A stretch of 64,000 nt of DNA from Tuctoria greenei (Eukaryota; Streptophyta; Magnoliopsida; Poales; Poaceae): NCBI GenBank assembly GCA_036927565.1, contig JAYESD010000003.1:79529311-79593310 (forward strand), in the 5' to 3' direction. Shown here in pieces: positions 1-12,819 of the stretch. The position numbers and the translations under genes were made by a program. Every line of letters begins with the position of its first letter. Positions within the stretch are counted from its first letter, which is position 1. The notes beneath the pieces were generated by a model. It did no database searches and was not told the DNA's origin. It saw only the letters and a list, made by a program, of their open reading frames with translations.

Positions 1-510
1 CACAAATTTAGATCATTTGATATTTGCAAGAGATTATATGCGCATCTGCCTTATTCTAACCAACCAAGCCAAGCCTATGTCATTTGACAATCAGAAACTT
101 AAGGAAATGAATTTAGTCATACACAACTTCTTTCAAGTTCATATCTAAGTGCAATGATAAGCCATCTCAAAAGAAGAAGTGCGATGCATGCATATTCTCT
201 TGATCTATTCTCAATTTATATTTGAACATAAACGCTCAACATGTAAGTTAATTACTTGATTAATTCTTTATGATTAAAAGCACTTGTGAGCATGCAACAA
301 GTTCAAAACAGCAAGAAAGTTCGACCATGACCAGATTTAGTGTAAGTAATTATTCCAATTACTAGACATGGCAAAAACTACAAAATGTATAACACGAGTA
401 ATATAGTAAGAACTTTCAACATGTAAAAGGAATCACAAAGTCATATATGTATGAAATACTATGCTCATATTATTTTAATTTCAGATTCATACATAGACTT
501 CTCAAATTTC
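1..510 (-). other. Spacer between pol and 3' LTR of copia A
   Basis: This is AT-rich, non-coding sequence. It matches, in inverse orientation, the spacer that follows pol in copy B (18,256 to about 18,780). The window starts inside it, so about half the spacer and the 3' LTR are missing. I see no gene in it. Confidence 0.85.
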
Positions 511-521
511 AAAACTCCCCC
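511..521 (-). other. Polypurine tract next to pol stop of copia A
   Basis: The minus strand reads GGGGGAGTTTT immediately after the pol stop codon (522-524). Copy B has the same tract just after its pol stop at 18,255. Purine tracts prime plus-strand DNA synthesis in LTR retrotransposons. Sireviruses typically carry several copies of such a tract. Confidence 0.6.
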
Positions 522-3500
522 TCAATGTAAGCCATGAGGATGCATAACCGCTATTTCACTATGAATGAAACAAAAACGAGTGAAATCCAAAGGTTTTATA
601 AAAATGTTAGCCAATTGTTGTTCGGTATCTACATGGTGAAGCACAATGTTTCCTTTTTCAAAATTATCACGGAGAAAGTGATACCTAATGTCAAGGTGCT
701 TAGTTCTAGAATGTTGCACGGGGTTTTTAGCAATGCAAATGACACTAGTGTTATAAAAAAATAGTGGAACACTATCTAGATCAACCCCATAGTCCTTAAG
801 TGTTTGAACAATCCAATGAATTTGTGAGCAAGCACTAGCAGCGGCTAAATATTTAGATTCAGCTGTGAATTGTGCAACTGAGTTTTGTTTTCTAGAGGAC
901 AAAGCTACAAGTGAATTACCAAGAAAATGACAAGCACCCAAAGTACTTTTCTTGTCAATCCTACAACCCCCAAAATCAGCATCGGAAAAAATCTTTCAAA
1001 GTAATGGTTGAGGAAGAAGGAAGAAAAATGTCAAATTCTTGAGTTCCATGTAATTACCTGAGAATCCTTTTGATGACTTGACGATGTGAAGCATGTGGGG
1101 AGGCTTGAAACTGTGCACAAAGACATACGCTGAATTGTATGTCCGGTCTTGATGCAGTGAGGTACAAAAGTGATCCGATCATGCTTCTATATTCTTTTTG
1201 ATCCACGGGTTCACCATCTTCATCAAGTTCAAGTGTTGTTGCTGTTCCCATTGGTGTCCGAAGAGGCTTGCTTTTGTTCATGTTGAAGCGCCTTAGGACG
1301 TATTTTGTATACTTCGTTTGATGCACAAAGGTACCCTCCTTGGTTTGCTTGATTTGCAGCCCCAAAAAGTATGTGAGTTCTCCCATCATACTCATCTTAA
1401 ATTCTGAACTCATCATAGCTGAAAACTTGGACACAAGATCATGAGAAGCACAACCAAAGATAATATCATCCACATACACTTGAACGAATAATGAGTCATT
1501 GCCATGCTTAAGCACAAAACAAGTTTTATCAACCTTGCCCATGGTAAACTCCTTTTCAAGTAAGAATGTTTTTAACCTATCATACCATGCTCTAGGGGCT
1601 TGTTTGAGACCGTACAAGGCTTTGTACAGTTTGTAAACATGATTAGGAAAATTTGGATTTTCAAAACCCGGTGGTTTTTTGACATAAACCTCCTCATCTA
1701 TGTAGCCATTAAGAAAAGCACTTTTAACATCCATTGATATAGCTTAAAACCTTTAGATGCAGCAAAAGCTAACAAATTTCTTATGGCTTCTAATCTAGCA
1801 ATAGGAGCAAAAGTTTCATCAAAATCTAGACCTTCAACTTGAGTGAAACCTTGAGCAATAAACCTATCCTTATTCCTAACCACAACCCCATCGTCACTTT
1901 GTTTATTTTTAAACACCCATTTAGTCCTAATTAAAGTGTGACCATGAGGTGGAGGTACAAGTTTCCAAACATTATTTCTTTCAAAATTTTCTAACTCTTC
2001 TTGCATGGCAATAATCCACGATTCATTAGTGAGTGCATGTGATATATATTTGGGTTCAAAAGAAGCAAGAAAAGCAGAATGAGCATGAGAGTTTGGATCG
2101 CTAAACCTGGATCGTGTTACTCGTTTGTGCAAGCTTCCAATAATTTGTTGTGGGGGATGACTTTTGAGAACCCGGAGGGGAGTGGACACTTCACAAGCTT
2201 CTTCTTCTTCATGTTCATCACAAATAGATGAGCTTGTGACTTGAGGAGGATCTGGACAAGCAATGGTGATCGTCAGTGCTGACTGTGAATCAAAATCAGG
2301 AGCTGGAACAATATCATTAGCTGCTGAATTTTCAGGCAGCAGCACCACTTCTTTCTCATCTTCAACGAAAATGCTCTCCCCCTGCAGATATGGATCCGGA
2401 CCTGCAATGTTTGAGCTAGTACCTGTGCTAGCTTCATCAAAAGACACCTCACAATCTCTACAATTTTCTTAGTGTCAAGTAAAAGCACATGGTAGCCTCT
2501 AGTATGAGATGGATAATCAAGAAACAAGCTATGAATGGATCTAGGTTCAAATTTATCAAGATGACCATGTTTCTTAACAAAGCATTTGCAACCAAAGACC
2601 CAAAAATATGTAACACTAGACCTATGTCCAAACTGGAGCTCATATGGTGTTTTACCTAGCTTAGCGCATAAGAAAACACGATTTGAGACATAACAGGCGG
2701 TTGCAATCGCATCAGCCCAAAATTTCCTAGGAGTTTGATATTCATCAAGCATAGTCCTAGCCATCTAATTTAAGGTTCTATTTTTTTTTTTCTATAACAC
2801 CGTTTTATTGAGGTACATATGGTGAAGAAAATTGATGATATATTCCATTTTCGGCACAAAAGTGATCAAAAGATTGATTTTTAAATTTGGTTCCGTTATC
2901 ACTTCTAATTGCTTTTAAAGATCCTGGGTGATCAATTGATAATCTAAGAAATAAAGTTCTAAAGTGACTAAAAGCTTCATTCTTAGATGCCATAAAGTAA
3001 ACCCAAGAGTATCTAGAATAATCATCGACAATCACAAGAACATACCATTTACCTTCGAAGGATTGAACACGTGAAGCTCCTACGGTGTCAAGGTGCAAAA
3101 GTTGACCCGGTTCAGTTGTCATGATCATAGAGAGAGGAGTATGTGAACCTGCAACCATCTTAGCATGTCTACACGAAGAGCACACAATTTCTTTGTCCCC
3201 TTTAAGCTTAGGCAACCCACCTATGCGATCAAGAGCACTAACACGCGTTAGATGATCAAAGCCTACGTGACCAAGTCTATGATGCCAAAAATATAAGTCC
3301 TTTCAATCATTAGCAACTAGACACCTATTCTTAGACGAAGACATATCAAAATTAACTTTAAACGCTCTTCCAAACCGAGACATGTTAAAAACAAGCTCAC
3401 TATTTGAACCTACAACTTTGCAGCAGTTTTTAGTGAAACAATTTCCAGATTTTCATCTAGCAGTTGTGAAACAGAAAGCAAGTTGTATTTCAAATTTTTA

Positions 3501-3706
3501 ACAAGTGCTACATCCTTCAAAGTGTAGTGATCATTTACTCTAACCGATCCCTTAGCAATTATAGGAGTTGAAGAATTATAGGCAAAAGTAACATTCTCTA
3601 CACGTGACACAAAAGAGAGGGAGGAGAACCATTCTTTGTTACCGATCATGTGGCGTGAGCAACCTGAATCCACAATCCAAATGTTCTCCTTCCTCAAGCA
3701 TGTAAC
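522..3706 (-). pseudogene. pol: Broken copia pol (PR-IN-RT-RNase H), copy A
   Basis: In order on the minus strand: aspartic protease with the IVDSGCS motif (near 3690-3660); zinc-finger and integrase core with IVDDYSRY and IRSDNGTKF (3215-2805); integrase end and connection (2764-2273); reverse transcriptase with the YVDD active site (1465-1476); RNase H with TAESKY, ending at 522. Stops and frameshifts separate these pieces: a CAA to TAA change after YVPQ near 2805, a poly-T/A run near 2785, and frame changes near 2400 and 1720. The protein would normally be one gag-pol polyprotein acting in cytoplasmic virus-like particles. The breaks make this copy dead. An in-frame TAG (3707-3709) separates it from gag. 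Confidence 0.92.
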
Positions 3707-3709
3707 CTA

Positions 3710-5754
3710 CATAGAAGCACAATACGTCGATGAATCAATACTGGGGTTAGTCAAAAGGCATTTAGGAATCCAGTGCTAAGTCACACAACGTGCAGCAGGA
3801 AAAACACACGAAAGCTGAGACAAAACAGTGGATTTATGAGCCAAAGCTTGAGGATTTTTGCACCCAACTACTGACGTACGAGGTGCTGCATGTGTAGCAC
3901 AAAAATAGTAGGTTTGAGAGCAAACTTTGTACGTTTTCGACTCATTACAGCAGGTTGCATGTTCCTATCTTTTGATTTAGCATGTGCAACAAATTTTGCA
4001 TGAAAGTTATGAGATCTAGCAATCATTCTTTCCTTTTTTTGTTTATCAAGTCTATAACAAAAATCTATGACATGACCATCTCTACCACAGTAGGTACAAT
4101 GAAATTCAACTTTGTGTTCATGTCTAGATGAGCAAACAACATTTTTATTTGACATCGAATGAGAAGACACTCCTGCAGATTTGAAAACCACTTCTTTTTG
4201 TTTAGGAACTGTTTGAATCAAACCACTTCCTAATGACTTTACAATTTTAGGTGGATGTGCCTTAGCATGAGCATGAGAATCAAAATCTAAACCAGTTTTA
4301 TCATTGCATGACTTGGAAGAATTCAGCAGCAAGTTTAGATTCTTATTCCCATTACAAAACCGATCTAATGTCCTATGCATGCTATCAAGTTTCTTAGACA
4401 AGTCTAGACAATTTTGACATGAAGTTTTTCCTTTTAGTTTACAACTGGAATAATATTTAACTTCATGAGAACGTAAAGCATTGTTCAATATAGAAATTTC
4501 ATTCATAGTATCTTGTAGTTTCTTATCAAGATCATCGCAAGTAGAACAATGCAAATCAATTATAGAACAACAAGCATCTTTCAAGTTTTTATCATTAAGT
4601 ACAACAAGCTTTTTGTTCTTTTCAATTTCTAACTCAAGTTTATCAAGTGTGGAGGTGTGCGCACTTCTTAATGAGGACAATTATTCATATATTAAATCAC
4701 ATGAGGAACAAGAATCATCACTAGGAATCAAGGATTTCAAACGATTAATTTCATATTCTAGTGTCTCAATTTTAATAGCATTGTCCCTAAGCTTTTTGTC
4801 CTTTTTCTTAACTATAACAGTGGCACGAGAAATAACATCACACATTTCTTCGCAAGTAGGACATACCTCTTCGTTGTCACTGTTGTGTTCTGCATCCTCC
4901 ATACTTGATCTTGACTTGCCCACCATGAAGCACAAGTTTGCCAAATCATCTTCATCTTCGTCACTTCCAATGTCCACATCGCTTGAGCCAAGTTCTTGAA
5001 GTGCGGAGATAAAACTGCTCACCAATTGACGTCCTGTAAAACCCTTCTTTTTCTTCTTATCATTTGCAGAGGAGTGATTCGTCCTTGTTTGCTTTTCATC
5101 CCGGGAAGTAGGACATGAAAGGTTAGTACAATCTGAACGAAAATGTCCTGTCTTACCACATTCGAAACATCGTTGAGGTCTGGAGCTACCTCTCCTTCTA
5201 GTTCTCAAAGTAAGTGTACTCATGACATTAGATTCACGAATAGATGTGATATTCATCTCCAAAATTGACATGTCTAATGCACTTAGTAATTGCCTAGCAT
5301 TTTCAACATCCAAAAAATTAACATTGACACTACACAAGTTGCTGAGAATTTTGTTAAGACGAGCAAAGAGATCGTCAATTGATTTACCGGGTTGCATCTC
5401 AAAACGTATGTATTGATTTTTGAACATTTCTTGTTTTACCTCCTTGATCATGTTAGACCATTTGTGGTAGTCGCAAAGTTCTTTCCACACATCGTACACC
5501 GATCAGAGGTGTGCAACACAGTCGAAGTCACTCTGAGTTAGTCCTTGGATTATCAAGTTGCGGGCTTTGTTGTTGTTGTCGACATCTCTCATGTTCGTAG
5601 TCGTGACTTGATCGTTTAGGGGCACATCGTAAGGCTTGTACACCTTTTGCCATATTGCAAAGCCTTGCGCCTGGATGAAAGCTTCCATGCGTGCCTTCCA
5701 AACCTGAAAATCAATACCACTAAAGACACACAGTTTGGCAGAGTATTTCTCCAT
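3710..5754 (-). pseudogene. gag: Broken copia gag, copy A
   Basis: The start codon chosen is the ATG at 5754 (MEKYSAKLCVFSG), about 50 bases after the primer binding site and equivalent to the ATG at 12,820 in copy B. The N-terminal UBN2-type capsid region is followed by a zinc knuckle CFECGKTGHFRSDC (near 5170-5130), a charged coiled-coil stretch, and a second knuckle CTYCGRDGHVIDFC (near 4100-4060). The frame is cut by a stop near 5500 (CGA to TGA compared with copy B) and one near 4680 (CAA to TAA). Compared with copy B it lacks about 225 bases between MSTLTL and RTRRRG (near 5200). Confidence 0.88.
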
Positions 5755-5802
5755 GATGATTAGTAAAAAACACGTGAAAATCACAAAGAATAGCGCAACG
5801 TA

Positions 5803-5814
5803 GCTCTGATACCA
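5803..5814 (-). promoter_or_regulatory. Primer binding site, copia A
   Basis: The minus strand reads TGGTATCAGAGC, complementary to the 3' end of plant initiator methionine tRNA, two bases inside the LTR end. It is identical to the site in copy B at 12,760-12,771. Confidence 0.93.
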
Positions 5815-5816
5815 AT

Positions 5817-7366
5817 TGTAGGATCAAAGAGAATGTGTAAAGCTACTAGAGGGGGGTGAATGGTAGATAGAAACTTTTCAGCGAAAGCAACGAAAACACC
5901 ACTCAGCAGAAAACAGATCTGTTAAAGAAACTGTGTGTGTGACTAATATAAACGTGTTCAACTATGAAAAATCTAGTATAGATTGTAGAGAATCAAGTCA
6001 CGAAGACGACACGAAAAGAATCAGTCAAATCCATCAAGAGAAACTCAAGTTACGATTGAAAGATCGAACAAAGGTCAATCCGTCCTACCCGAGAAAAACA
6101 GTTCTGGAATGTTGCAAATAAACTCGTGTATATCAGAAACCACAAATCCAATGACCGTGCAATTTTTACAGATGATAGATAATCAAGTTTTTAAGACAAC
6201 CCAAAAAGAATCATGTCAATTGGATCTGTAAAACTCGAGTTATGATAAAACTACCAAAGAAAGGTAGTGCTGTGCAGAAAACTCCACGAGAAAAACTTGT
6301 CTGGAACAAGTCGGATGAAGTCGGACGAACAAGGCACGAAAGTTCCTTTAAACTTCGATATTTATTCAATATAACACAAGAGGAACTGCCCCAATGTTAT
6401 CTACCACGAGATCTGGCCTTCCTTGCATATATAACCAGCCCTTAGGCCAACCCAATCTCAACTAGGACTCTAATCTTACTCAAATCATGAATCAAAACAT
6501 TCTATAACTGCTTAGGACTCTTCTATACGCAGATAGAAGCAATCTTAAGACTTCCAAAGACCTTAGGAACGTATCCCACATTCCAAAAACAACCCAAATT
6601 CGTGACCCACAGGAAATCCTAACATAACCAGCTCAAATCTTTCCATATTTGAGTAAAACCCGACTCAGCCACAGCCTGAGTCCATAACCTAATCGGTTGA
6701 ACCTTTCTGACCAATTCTTTATGTCCACATCTCTTCATCACGCCTCAGAACTATGTAGCCACGTCCATGCACTCCTTGCACACGTGAAAACATCTTCCAA
6801 CGGCGTCCACGATACCTTCATATGCATTGTTCTTGATTCAAACATGCTGCGCAACCTCCTGATCAACTCAACCACAATTCCTCCCGAACATGCTTGTTGA
6901 ACCTCATCTTCTCCCGAAGACAAGTTCAACGGATCCCATCACCAACCATGTATAGAACTCAAGCAACACCTGCACATGAATAAACAACCAATCCGTACGA
7001 TCCCAAGTCCGCGACTTGACTCAAATTAGTTTCGAAACTACAACATCTTACGTGAGCATCTCACATAAGCATGTTGCAAACCATAGAAAAATGATATCAA
7101 CCATAACCACCAAAACACACCAAAAACCTAGTAAGAGAATACTAAGCAACCTTTCCATAAGTGTAAAGGAAGTTCGAAACATTGCAAGATAAAAAGCATA
7201 AACACTGCGATCAAGCATCGGACCTTGCCAAATCTAACCGGACCTTGAACTGGATCTTACCAAAGCTAGTCGGACCTAGAGTCAGAACTTGATGATAAAG
7301 GTGTTTTGTTAGTATTCAAAACTTTTATCGCCATAGTCAATGTATTCAACACACATAGGTCTCACA
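5817..7366 (-). repeat. 5' LTR of copia A
   Basis: The LTR is bounded by TG...CA on the minus strand (TGTGAGACC at 7366, TACA at 5817) and is collinear with both LTRs of copy B, though about 100 bases shorter. The neighbouring bases 7367-7371 (TAGTA) are the expected target duplication, whose partner lies outside the window. It contains a TATA box (6425-6436) and short CCGA-rich repeats (about 7200-7290). Confidence 0.92.
6425..6436 (-). promoter_or_regulatory. TATA box in LTR of copia A
   Basis: The minus strand reads GGTTATATATGC. The same position in the LTRs of copy B has TTATATAAGC. It probably sets the transcription start of the element, at the U3/R border. Confidence 0.65.
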
Positions 7367-7919
7367 TAGTATAATACAATAGAGAATTCTTGAGTGGTGT
7401 GTGTGAGAAGTGATGCGCCCCCCTATTTATACATGGAGTAGAGGCGGTTCCCGCAACAATTAGTGCACGAACCAACCTTCACCGCCTTTTGGGAGCCATG
7501 AGGAGATGACACGTGGAAGAAGACCGGGTTTGTCGCCATGGCCAAGTCGACCGACTGGGGGGTCGACCGACCTGGTGCTGGCCCCCCTTCAGGTGTGCTT
7601 CCTCGGGGTGACTTCCAGGTGGGCCCTTATCCTGTTCCCCCTTCCTGGGTGATACAACATTGGATCTCCTCGGATGTGCCTGGGAATGAGTCATGGATCC
7701 ATGTGGTGCCACATGTTAGCGCGTGATTGGCTGGGGTGGCACTTTTTAGGATTGCTCCCCTCATTCTCCATCATTTCTGGATAAAAACTCCTGCATGCAC
7801 TATTTCCCCAAGTACAATTGGAATTATGTTAAATCTAACTATGATGTGTGTAAGAAATATTATTCCCTCACATAATTGAGTTACATTAACAGTCGGAAAT
7901 GATATAATTACTATCAATA
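7367..7919 (-). repeat. Partial 3' LTR of element C
   Basis: This matches the last third of the LTRs at 23,660-24,212 and 25,160-25,740, including the stretch with the TTATACATGG TATA-like segment and the end near ACATAATTGAGT. Copia A inserted at its left edge. Confidence 0.8.
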
Positions 7920-10900
7920 AACTCCCCCAAGCTTGCCCTTTGCTCGTCCCGAAGCAAAGATAATGACTTAGGTTGTTGATCAGGAGTTGCTGCAAAGTTA
8001 TATTTCACAAAAGTACCATGTGCACAACAAAATATTCTACCTTGCATTGAATAAATTGGCTACGGTACCTCACCCTTTTTCTTAGATATGGGGCTGCTTA
8101 TGCCTCATCCCTTTCTTGGGTGGTTGAAAGATAGAACAACAAAATGAGCATGCATCACCTAATGTTTAAGTTCCACATGAATTTCTAGAAAATTTCAAAT
8201 GGTGTTTGAATTTAAGTTCTTCAAGTGATGCACTCAGTCACTCCTATATGGAAGTGGTATTTGTATCCTCACCAAGGCAATGCCTTTCTTATCCTACACC
8301 TAAATAAGGCTTGTATGTGGAGCTTGGTAGGGATCAAGAGTAGGCCTATTTGCAACACATTTATTGCTAAGTCAAAAGAGTAATCCTTAGGAGAAACCAA
8401 ATCATACTTTTGAGCAAGATTTGTGCAAGTGTGATGGAATATTTGTGGAGTGGAAATATGAAGATGACTCTTTTGTATGCACTCTTCTATTGTTTTGTGA
8501 GGATGAAACATGGCTACTTATTCTTTTTTTTTTTTCTCATGCTCTTGTATATGAGCATGCATTTTTTCTTTTTCTTGTAGCCATGTCTTCTACTCCTCTA
8601 TTCTATTTCAAATATTTTGGAGAGAGTAATATGCATGAAAATCATGGAGTATATTTTTGGTGGTGGAATGGTATGATGGGATTTCGCTAACTTCTAGTGT
8701 AGAAGATTAGCATGTGTCCGTGCAATCTTAATCTTAAAAGTATAAAAATATTCTCACATAGGTCTATACTAGTTTGACTAGGCTCAATGTGAAGGCAAAT
8801 AGCATATGTATAGGGTCTATCTAATTCAAATCATCATATGACTTTGGTAGGAATTTATATCAAATGAGGAACTCCCATTTCAAATTTTCTCAGAGAAATT
8901 AAGTTTTACTTTTAACTAGGATATTAGCAGCTCTTGTTACTATATCATATCCCACAACAACCTAGGATTGGACTTAGCTTTTTCTACCCACAAATTCAAA
9001 GTTTTAAGGCAAGAATATTCGAAGCCAATAAATGCAACACTTGGAGAATACTAGGTTGCATGCAAGGGACTAGAGAAAATAAAACAGAGCAACTATTCAT
9101 CATTTCAACTTGTGCAAAGTAAAATATTCTTACCGCACATCTTTTATTTCAGTAACCTAACCTATACTACATTATTTTTTTATATTTTTTACGAAATGGT
9201 GGTGGAAACAAAGAAATAATATAAAGGAATGCAAATGGGATGTGATACAAGTTACCTCAAGGTGGGGGTCCTCCCCCAAGCTTGTTCTCGGTCATGGTCC
9301 GCGATAGGGGTTGAACCCCTAACTGCGGAGGTAGGCCATGAGGTTTGCCTAACCTTGTTGCAGCATGGCTTCGGCATTGGAGTGTTGAGTGTCGATGTTG
9401 TGTTGCCTCCCATGGGTTCCATGAGTGTGGTCGAGGAGAGTGTTGTCGACGCCGCTCATCCACACCTCAAGGTCTCCCATACGTTAGTTGTCATCCTTTA
9501 TTCCTTTGCTAAGGTCATGATAACCTCTAAGCACAGAGGAATATGGTGAATCCATCACGTGTTGGGTGTGATCCGCCATTCCTTCGCTAAGGTCAAAATA
9601 ACCTCGGGCCACAAAGGAATAACATGCACCCAACATGTGTTGGGTGTGATCTTTCGTTCCTTAGCTTAAGGTTAAAATAACCTTTAGCTACAAAGGAACA
9701 ATGTGCACCCAATGATGGTGGCAATTGGCTTGAGCTTGAATGGGTGCTTAGAATAGTGGGAGCATAGAGATCCCACTGATTCATGGAAGCCCATTGGTTG
9801 CTCATGGAAGGTTTCAATGTCAAACCTCCAACCTCGTAAAGCTATAAATGGCCCTCGGGATTAAATCCCAAAAGTTTTCAACCATGCTTGGTTACTCATT
9901 GTCCAAGAGATGTTGAAATGGTACCTCCAAATTGACCTCTTGTATGCCTACATAGAAATACTACTCTTGCAAGCTTTCTCTCTTTGATAGAGAGGGATGG
10001 TTAGCTCCCGACTATTGTACAACTGAAACATCGGGTTGGATAATCGAATTTCATTTGTTCCTCCAAGGAGGAAAAACAACAAAGATATATTGGGTTCAAA
10101 TTCGAGTGCATCCATAAACATTGTGTTGTTCATTGATATAGGAGTGGAGCTTTATAAATTAATCAATTTGCACATTTTCTAAAGCTCCTACTCATAGCAA
10201 TGCAAGTGATAGATGTACACTCTATTGATTCATTAATCCTTACAACTTTCTAACCATCTTTACTTTTTACAAGAGCAAATATTTTTTATGTGGATTATGG
10301 CAAACAAGATTATCAGTTTTACCCTCCTGACCATTTTTAATTTCTTGCCTAGGAATTTGAAATTTAGTGATCCATGCATGAATGAGTTCAAATCAATATT
10401 ATGGACATCACTATTCCTAGGTTGCTACATGCCAATTCAACCATTAGGTCATTCCATAAGCATTATTTTCTAAACTGAGGTAGAAAATGTCTAAGTCAGT
10501 TTCAACAATGCTTATGAAATTATAGGTACTTGTTTAAATTTATTCCCAAGTAGGGTGACATTCCTTTTGAAAAATCAAAAGCAATGCCAACACTTACTCT
10601 TGTGAGGGTGCATAGGAATTGAATGATGAGGAGGTGTAAACCTTCCTCATCCATGCAAGAAAAAATCATCCAATCGTAATGCAATTCAAACGATGGAAGA
10701 TTTTAAATTCGTACCTCAACTGAAGAGCAATTGGGGTTCAAGGTCGTTATGTGAGAAATTCATGACCCTGGATTTTGGTGTAACTTTCATGTTTGATGTC
10801 TTTCTCCAAGTTTGAGGTTGGAGTTGAATGAGCTTCATCTTTCTCCTCCATCAGGCGACCATCTTGAGCATTCCTCCACCATGAAATCAAAATGAGATCA

Positions 10901-11095
10901 ATGGAGGGATATGCACTTGAATTCTTCAAATGGTGCCTTGGGCTTGATGAGGCCTTCCAAACTCATTACAAATTTTGTTTTGGCTGCACTAATAACAAGA
11001 ACAAACAAAACAACTCGAGAACAGGTTATGTTAGCTCAAAAGCATATTGTACCCTTTGTCAAATTTTTTTGACCAACTTGAAATAACTTCCAAAT
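7920..11095 (-). other. Left interior of element C, non-coding
   Basis: It begins at the polypurine tract (minus strand AAGCTTGGGGGAGTT, 7920-7934) and matches the interior of element D (25,741-27,822) up to about 9,760. No conserved domain is visible in any frame; the open frames are short and random-looking. It ends at the copia B target duplication CAAAT (11,091-11,095). Confidence 0.75.
9480..9720. repeat. Three tandem ~79-bp hairpin repeats in element C
   Basis: Three diverged copies of a unit begin ATTCCTTNGCTAAGG and end CCTTTAGCCACAAAGGAA, followed by a linker that includes CAACATGTGTTGGGTGTGATC. The two ends of each unit are inverted repeats, so each can fold into a stem-loop. Element D has six copies at 27,306-27,790. 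Confidence 0.75.
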
Positions 11096-12757
11096 TGTGA
11101 GACCTATGTGTGCTGAGTACATTGGTTATGATGATAGAAGTTTTGAATTTTGCCAAAACACCTGTCTCATCAAGGTCCGACTCTAGGTCCGAGCTCCTGC
11201 AAGGTCCGACGATAGGTCCGACTTGTTTTGGGTAGCTCCGGTGCTAGGTCTGACTAACTTTTGTAAGCTCCGGCGCTAGGTCCGACTAGCTTTGGTAAGC
11301 TCCATAGCTAGCTCCTACTAGCTTTGGTAAGCTCCGTTTCAAGGTTTGGTTAGTTTTGGCAAGGTCCGGAGCTAGATTGCAATGGTTCCGCTTTTACTTT
11401 GAAATGATTTGAACTTGCTTTACATCTATGGAAAATTTGCTTAGTATTCTCTTACTAAGTTTTTGGTGTGTTTTTGTGGTTATGGTTGATATATTTTTGC
11501 TATGGTTTGCAACATGCTTATGTGAGGTGCTCACGTAAGGTGTTGTGGTTTTCAGAACTAACGTGAGTCAAGTCGAGGACTTGTGATCAGAAGTATTAGT
11601 TGTTTATTCATGTGCAGGTGTTGCTTGAGTTCAAGATATGGCTAGTGACAGGATCCATTGAACTAGTCTTAGGGAGAAGATGAGGTTCAACAACCAAGTT
11701 TGGGAGGAATTGTGGTTGAGTTGATCGGGAGGTTGTGCAGCATGCTTGAATCAAGAACAATGCATATGAAGGTATCTTGGACATCGTTGGAAGATGTTTG
11801 CACGTGTGCAAGAAGTGCATGTATGTGGCTACATGGTTCCAAGGCGTTATGAAGAGTTGTGGACGTAAAAAATTAGTCGGAAAGGTCCAACCAACTAGGT
11901 TATAGACTCATGCTGCGGCTGAGTCAGGTTTGACTCAAATATGGAAAGATTTGAGTTGGTTATGATAGGATTTCTTGTGGGTCACGTAGTTGAGTTGTTT
12001 TAGGAACGTGGGATATGTTCCTAAGGTGTTTGGAAGTCTTAAGATTGCTTCTATCTGCGTATGGAAGAGTCTTGAGCAGTTATGGAAAGTTTCGGTTGAA
12101 TCTGAGTAGGATTTGAGTCCTAGTAAGGATTGGATTGGCCTAAGGGCTGGTTATATAAGCAAGAGAGGCCAGAGCTCGTGGTGCATGACTTTGGGGCTGT
12201 TCCTTTTATGGTTTCATCAATAAAATTCATAGTTTAAAGGAACTTTTGTGCCTTGTTTATTCGACTTGTTTCAGACAAGTTTTTCTTGTTGAGTTTCTGC
12301 ACAGCACTATCTTGTTTTGGTGGTTTTATCATAACTCGAGTTGTACAGATCCAATTGACGTGATTCTTTTTGGGTTGTCTTCAAAACTTGATTATATATC
12401 ATCTGTGAAAATTTCACGCTCATTGGATTTGTAGTTTTGGATCTACACGAGTTTTATTGCAGTGTTGCTGATCTGGTTTTTCTCGGGTAGAACAGATTAA
12501 CATTCGTTCAATCTTTCGATCGTAACTTGAGTTTTTCTTGATGGGTTTTCGTGATTCTTGTTATCGTGTCTTCATGACTTGATTCTCCACAATCTATACT
12601 CGTTTTTTCACGATTGATCACATTTAGATTAGTCACACACACAATTTCTTAACAGATTGATTTTCTATTAATGAGTTTTTGTTGCTTGCGCTGAAAAAGT
12701 TTTAAATCTACCATTCACTTCCCTCTGGTAGCTTTTCACTTGCTCTTCAATCCTACA
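11096..12757 (+). repeat. 5' LTR of copia B
   Basis: It starts TGTGAGACC and ends TACA, 1662 bases. It carries imperfect ~33-bp tandem repeats around CTAGGTCCGACTAGC (11,170-11,390), a TATA box (12,151-12,160), and ends two bases before the primer binding site. Confidence 0.93.
12151..12160 (+). promoter_or_regulatory. TATA box in 5' LTR of copia B
   Basis: The sequence is TTATATAAGC, conserved in the 3' LTR (20,323-20,332) and, slightly changed, in copia A. It lies about 600 bases before the LTR end, consistent with a long R-U5. Confidence 0.65.
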
Positions 12758-12759
12758 AT

Positions 12760-12771
12760 TGGTATCAGAGC
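12760..12771 (+). promoter_or_regulatory. Primer binding site, copia B
   Basis: TGGTATCAGAGC matches the complement of initiator methionine tRNA, two bases after the LTR end. Confidence 0.95.
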
Positions 12772-12819
12772 CACGGTTCTCTAATCTTTGTGATTTGCAC
12801 GTGTTTTGGACTAATCATC

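Larger units (their letters stand above)
1..7366 (-). mobile_element. Sirevirus-like Ty1/copia retrotransposon, copy A (left end outside window)
   Basis: Read on the minus strand, this shows a 5' LTR (5817-7366), a primer binding site complementary to initiator Met tRNA (5803-5814), gag with two CCHC zinc knuckles, then protease, integrase, reverse transcriptase and RNase H in the copia order. The 3' LTR should lie left of base 1. The coding region is broken by several stops and frameshifts, so it cannot move by itself. A gag with two zinc knuckles and a long spacer with purine tracts after pol suggest the Sirevirus (Maximus/SIRE) lineage. It inserted into an older LTR (element C), whose sequence resumes at 7367. 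A second copy of the same family (copy B) lies at 11,096-20,926 in the opposite orientation. Confidence 0.93.
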
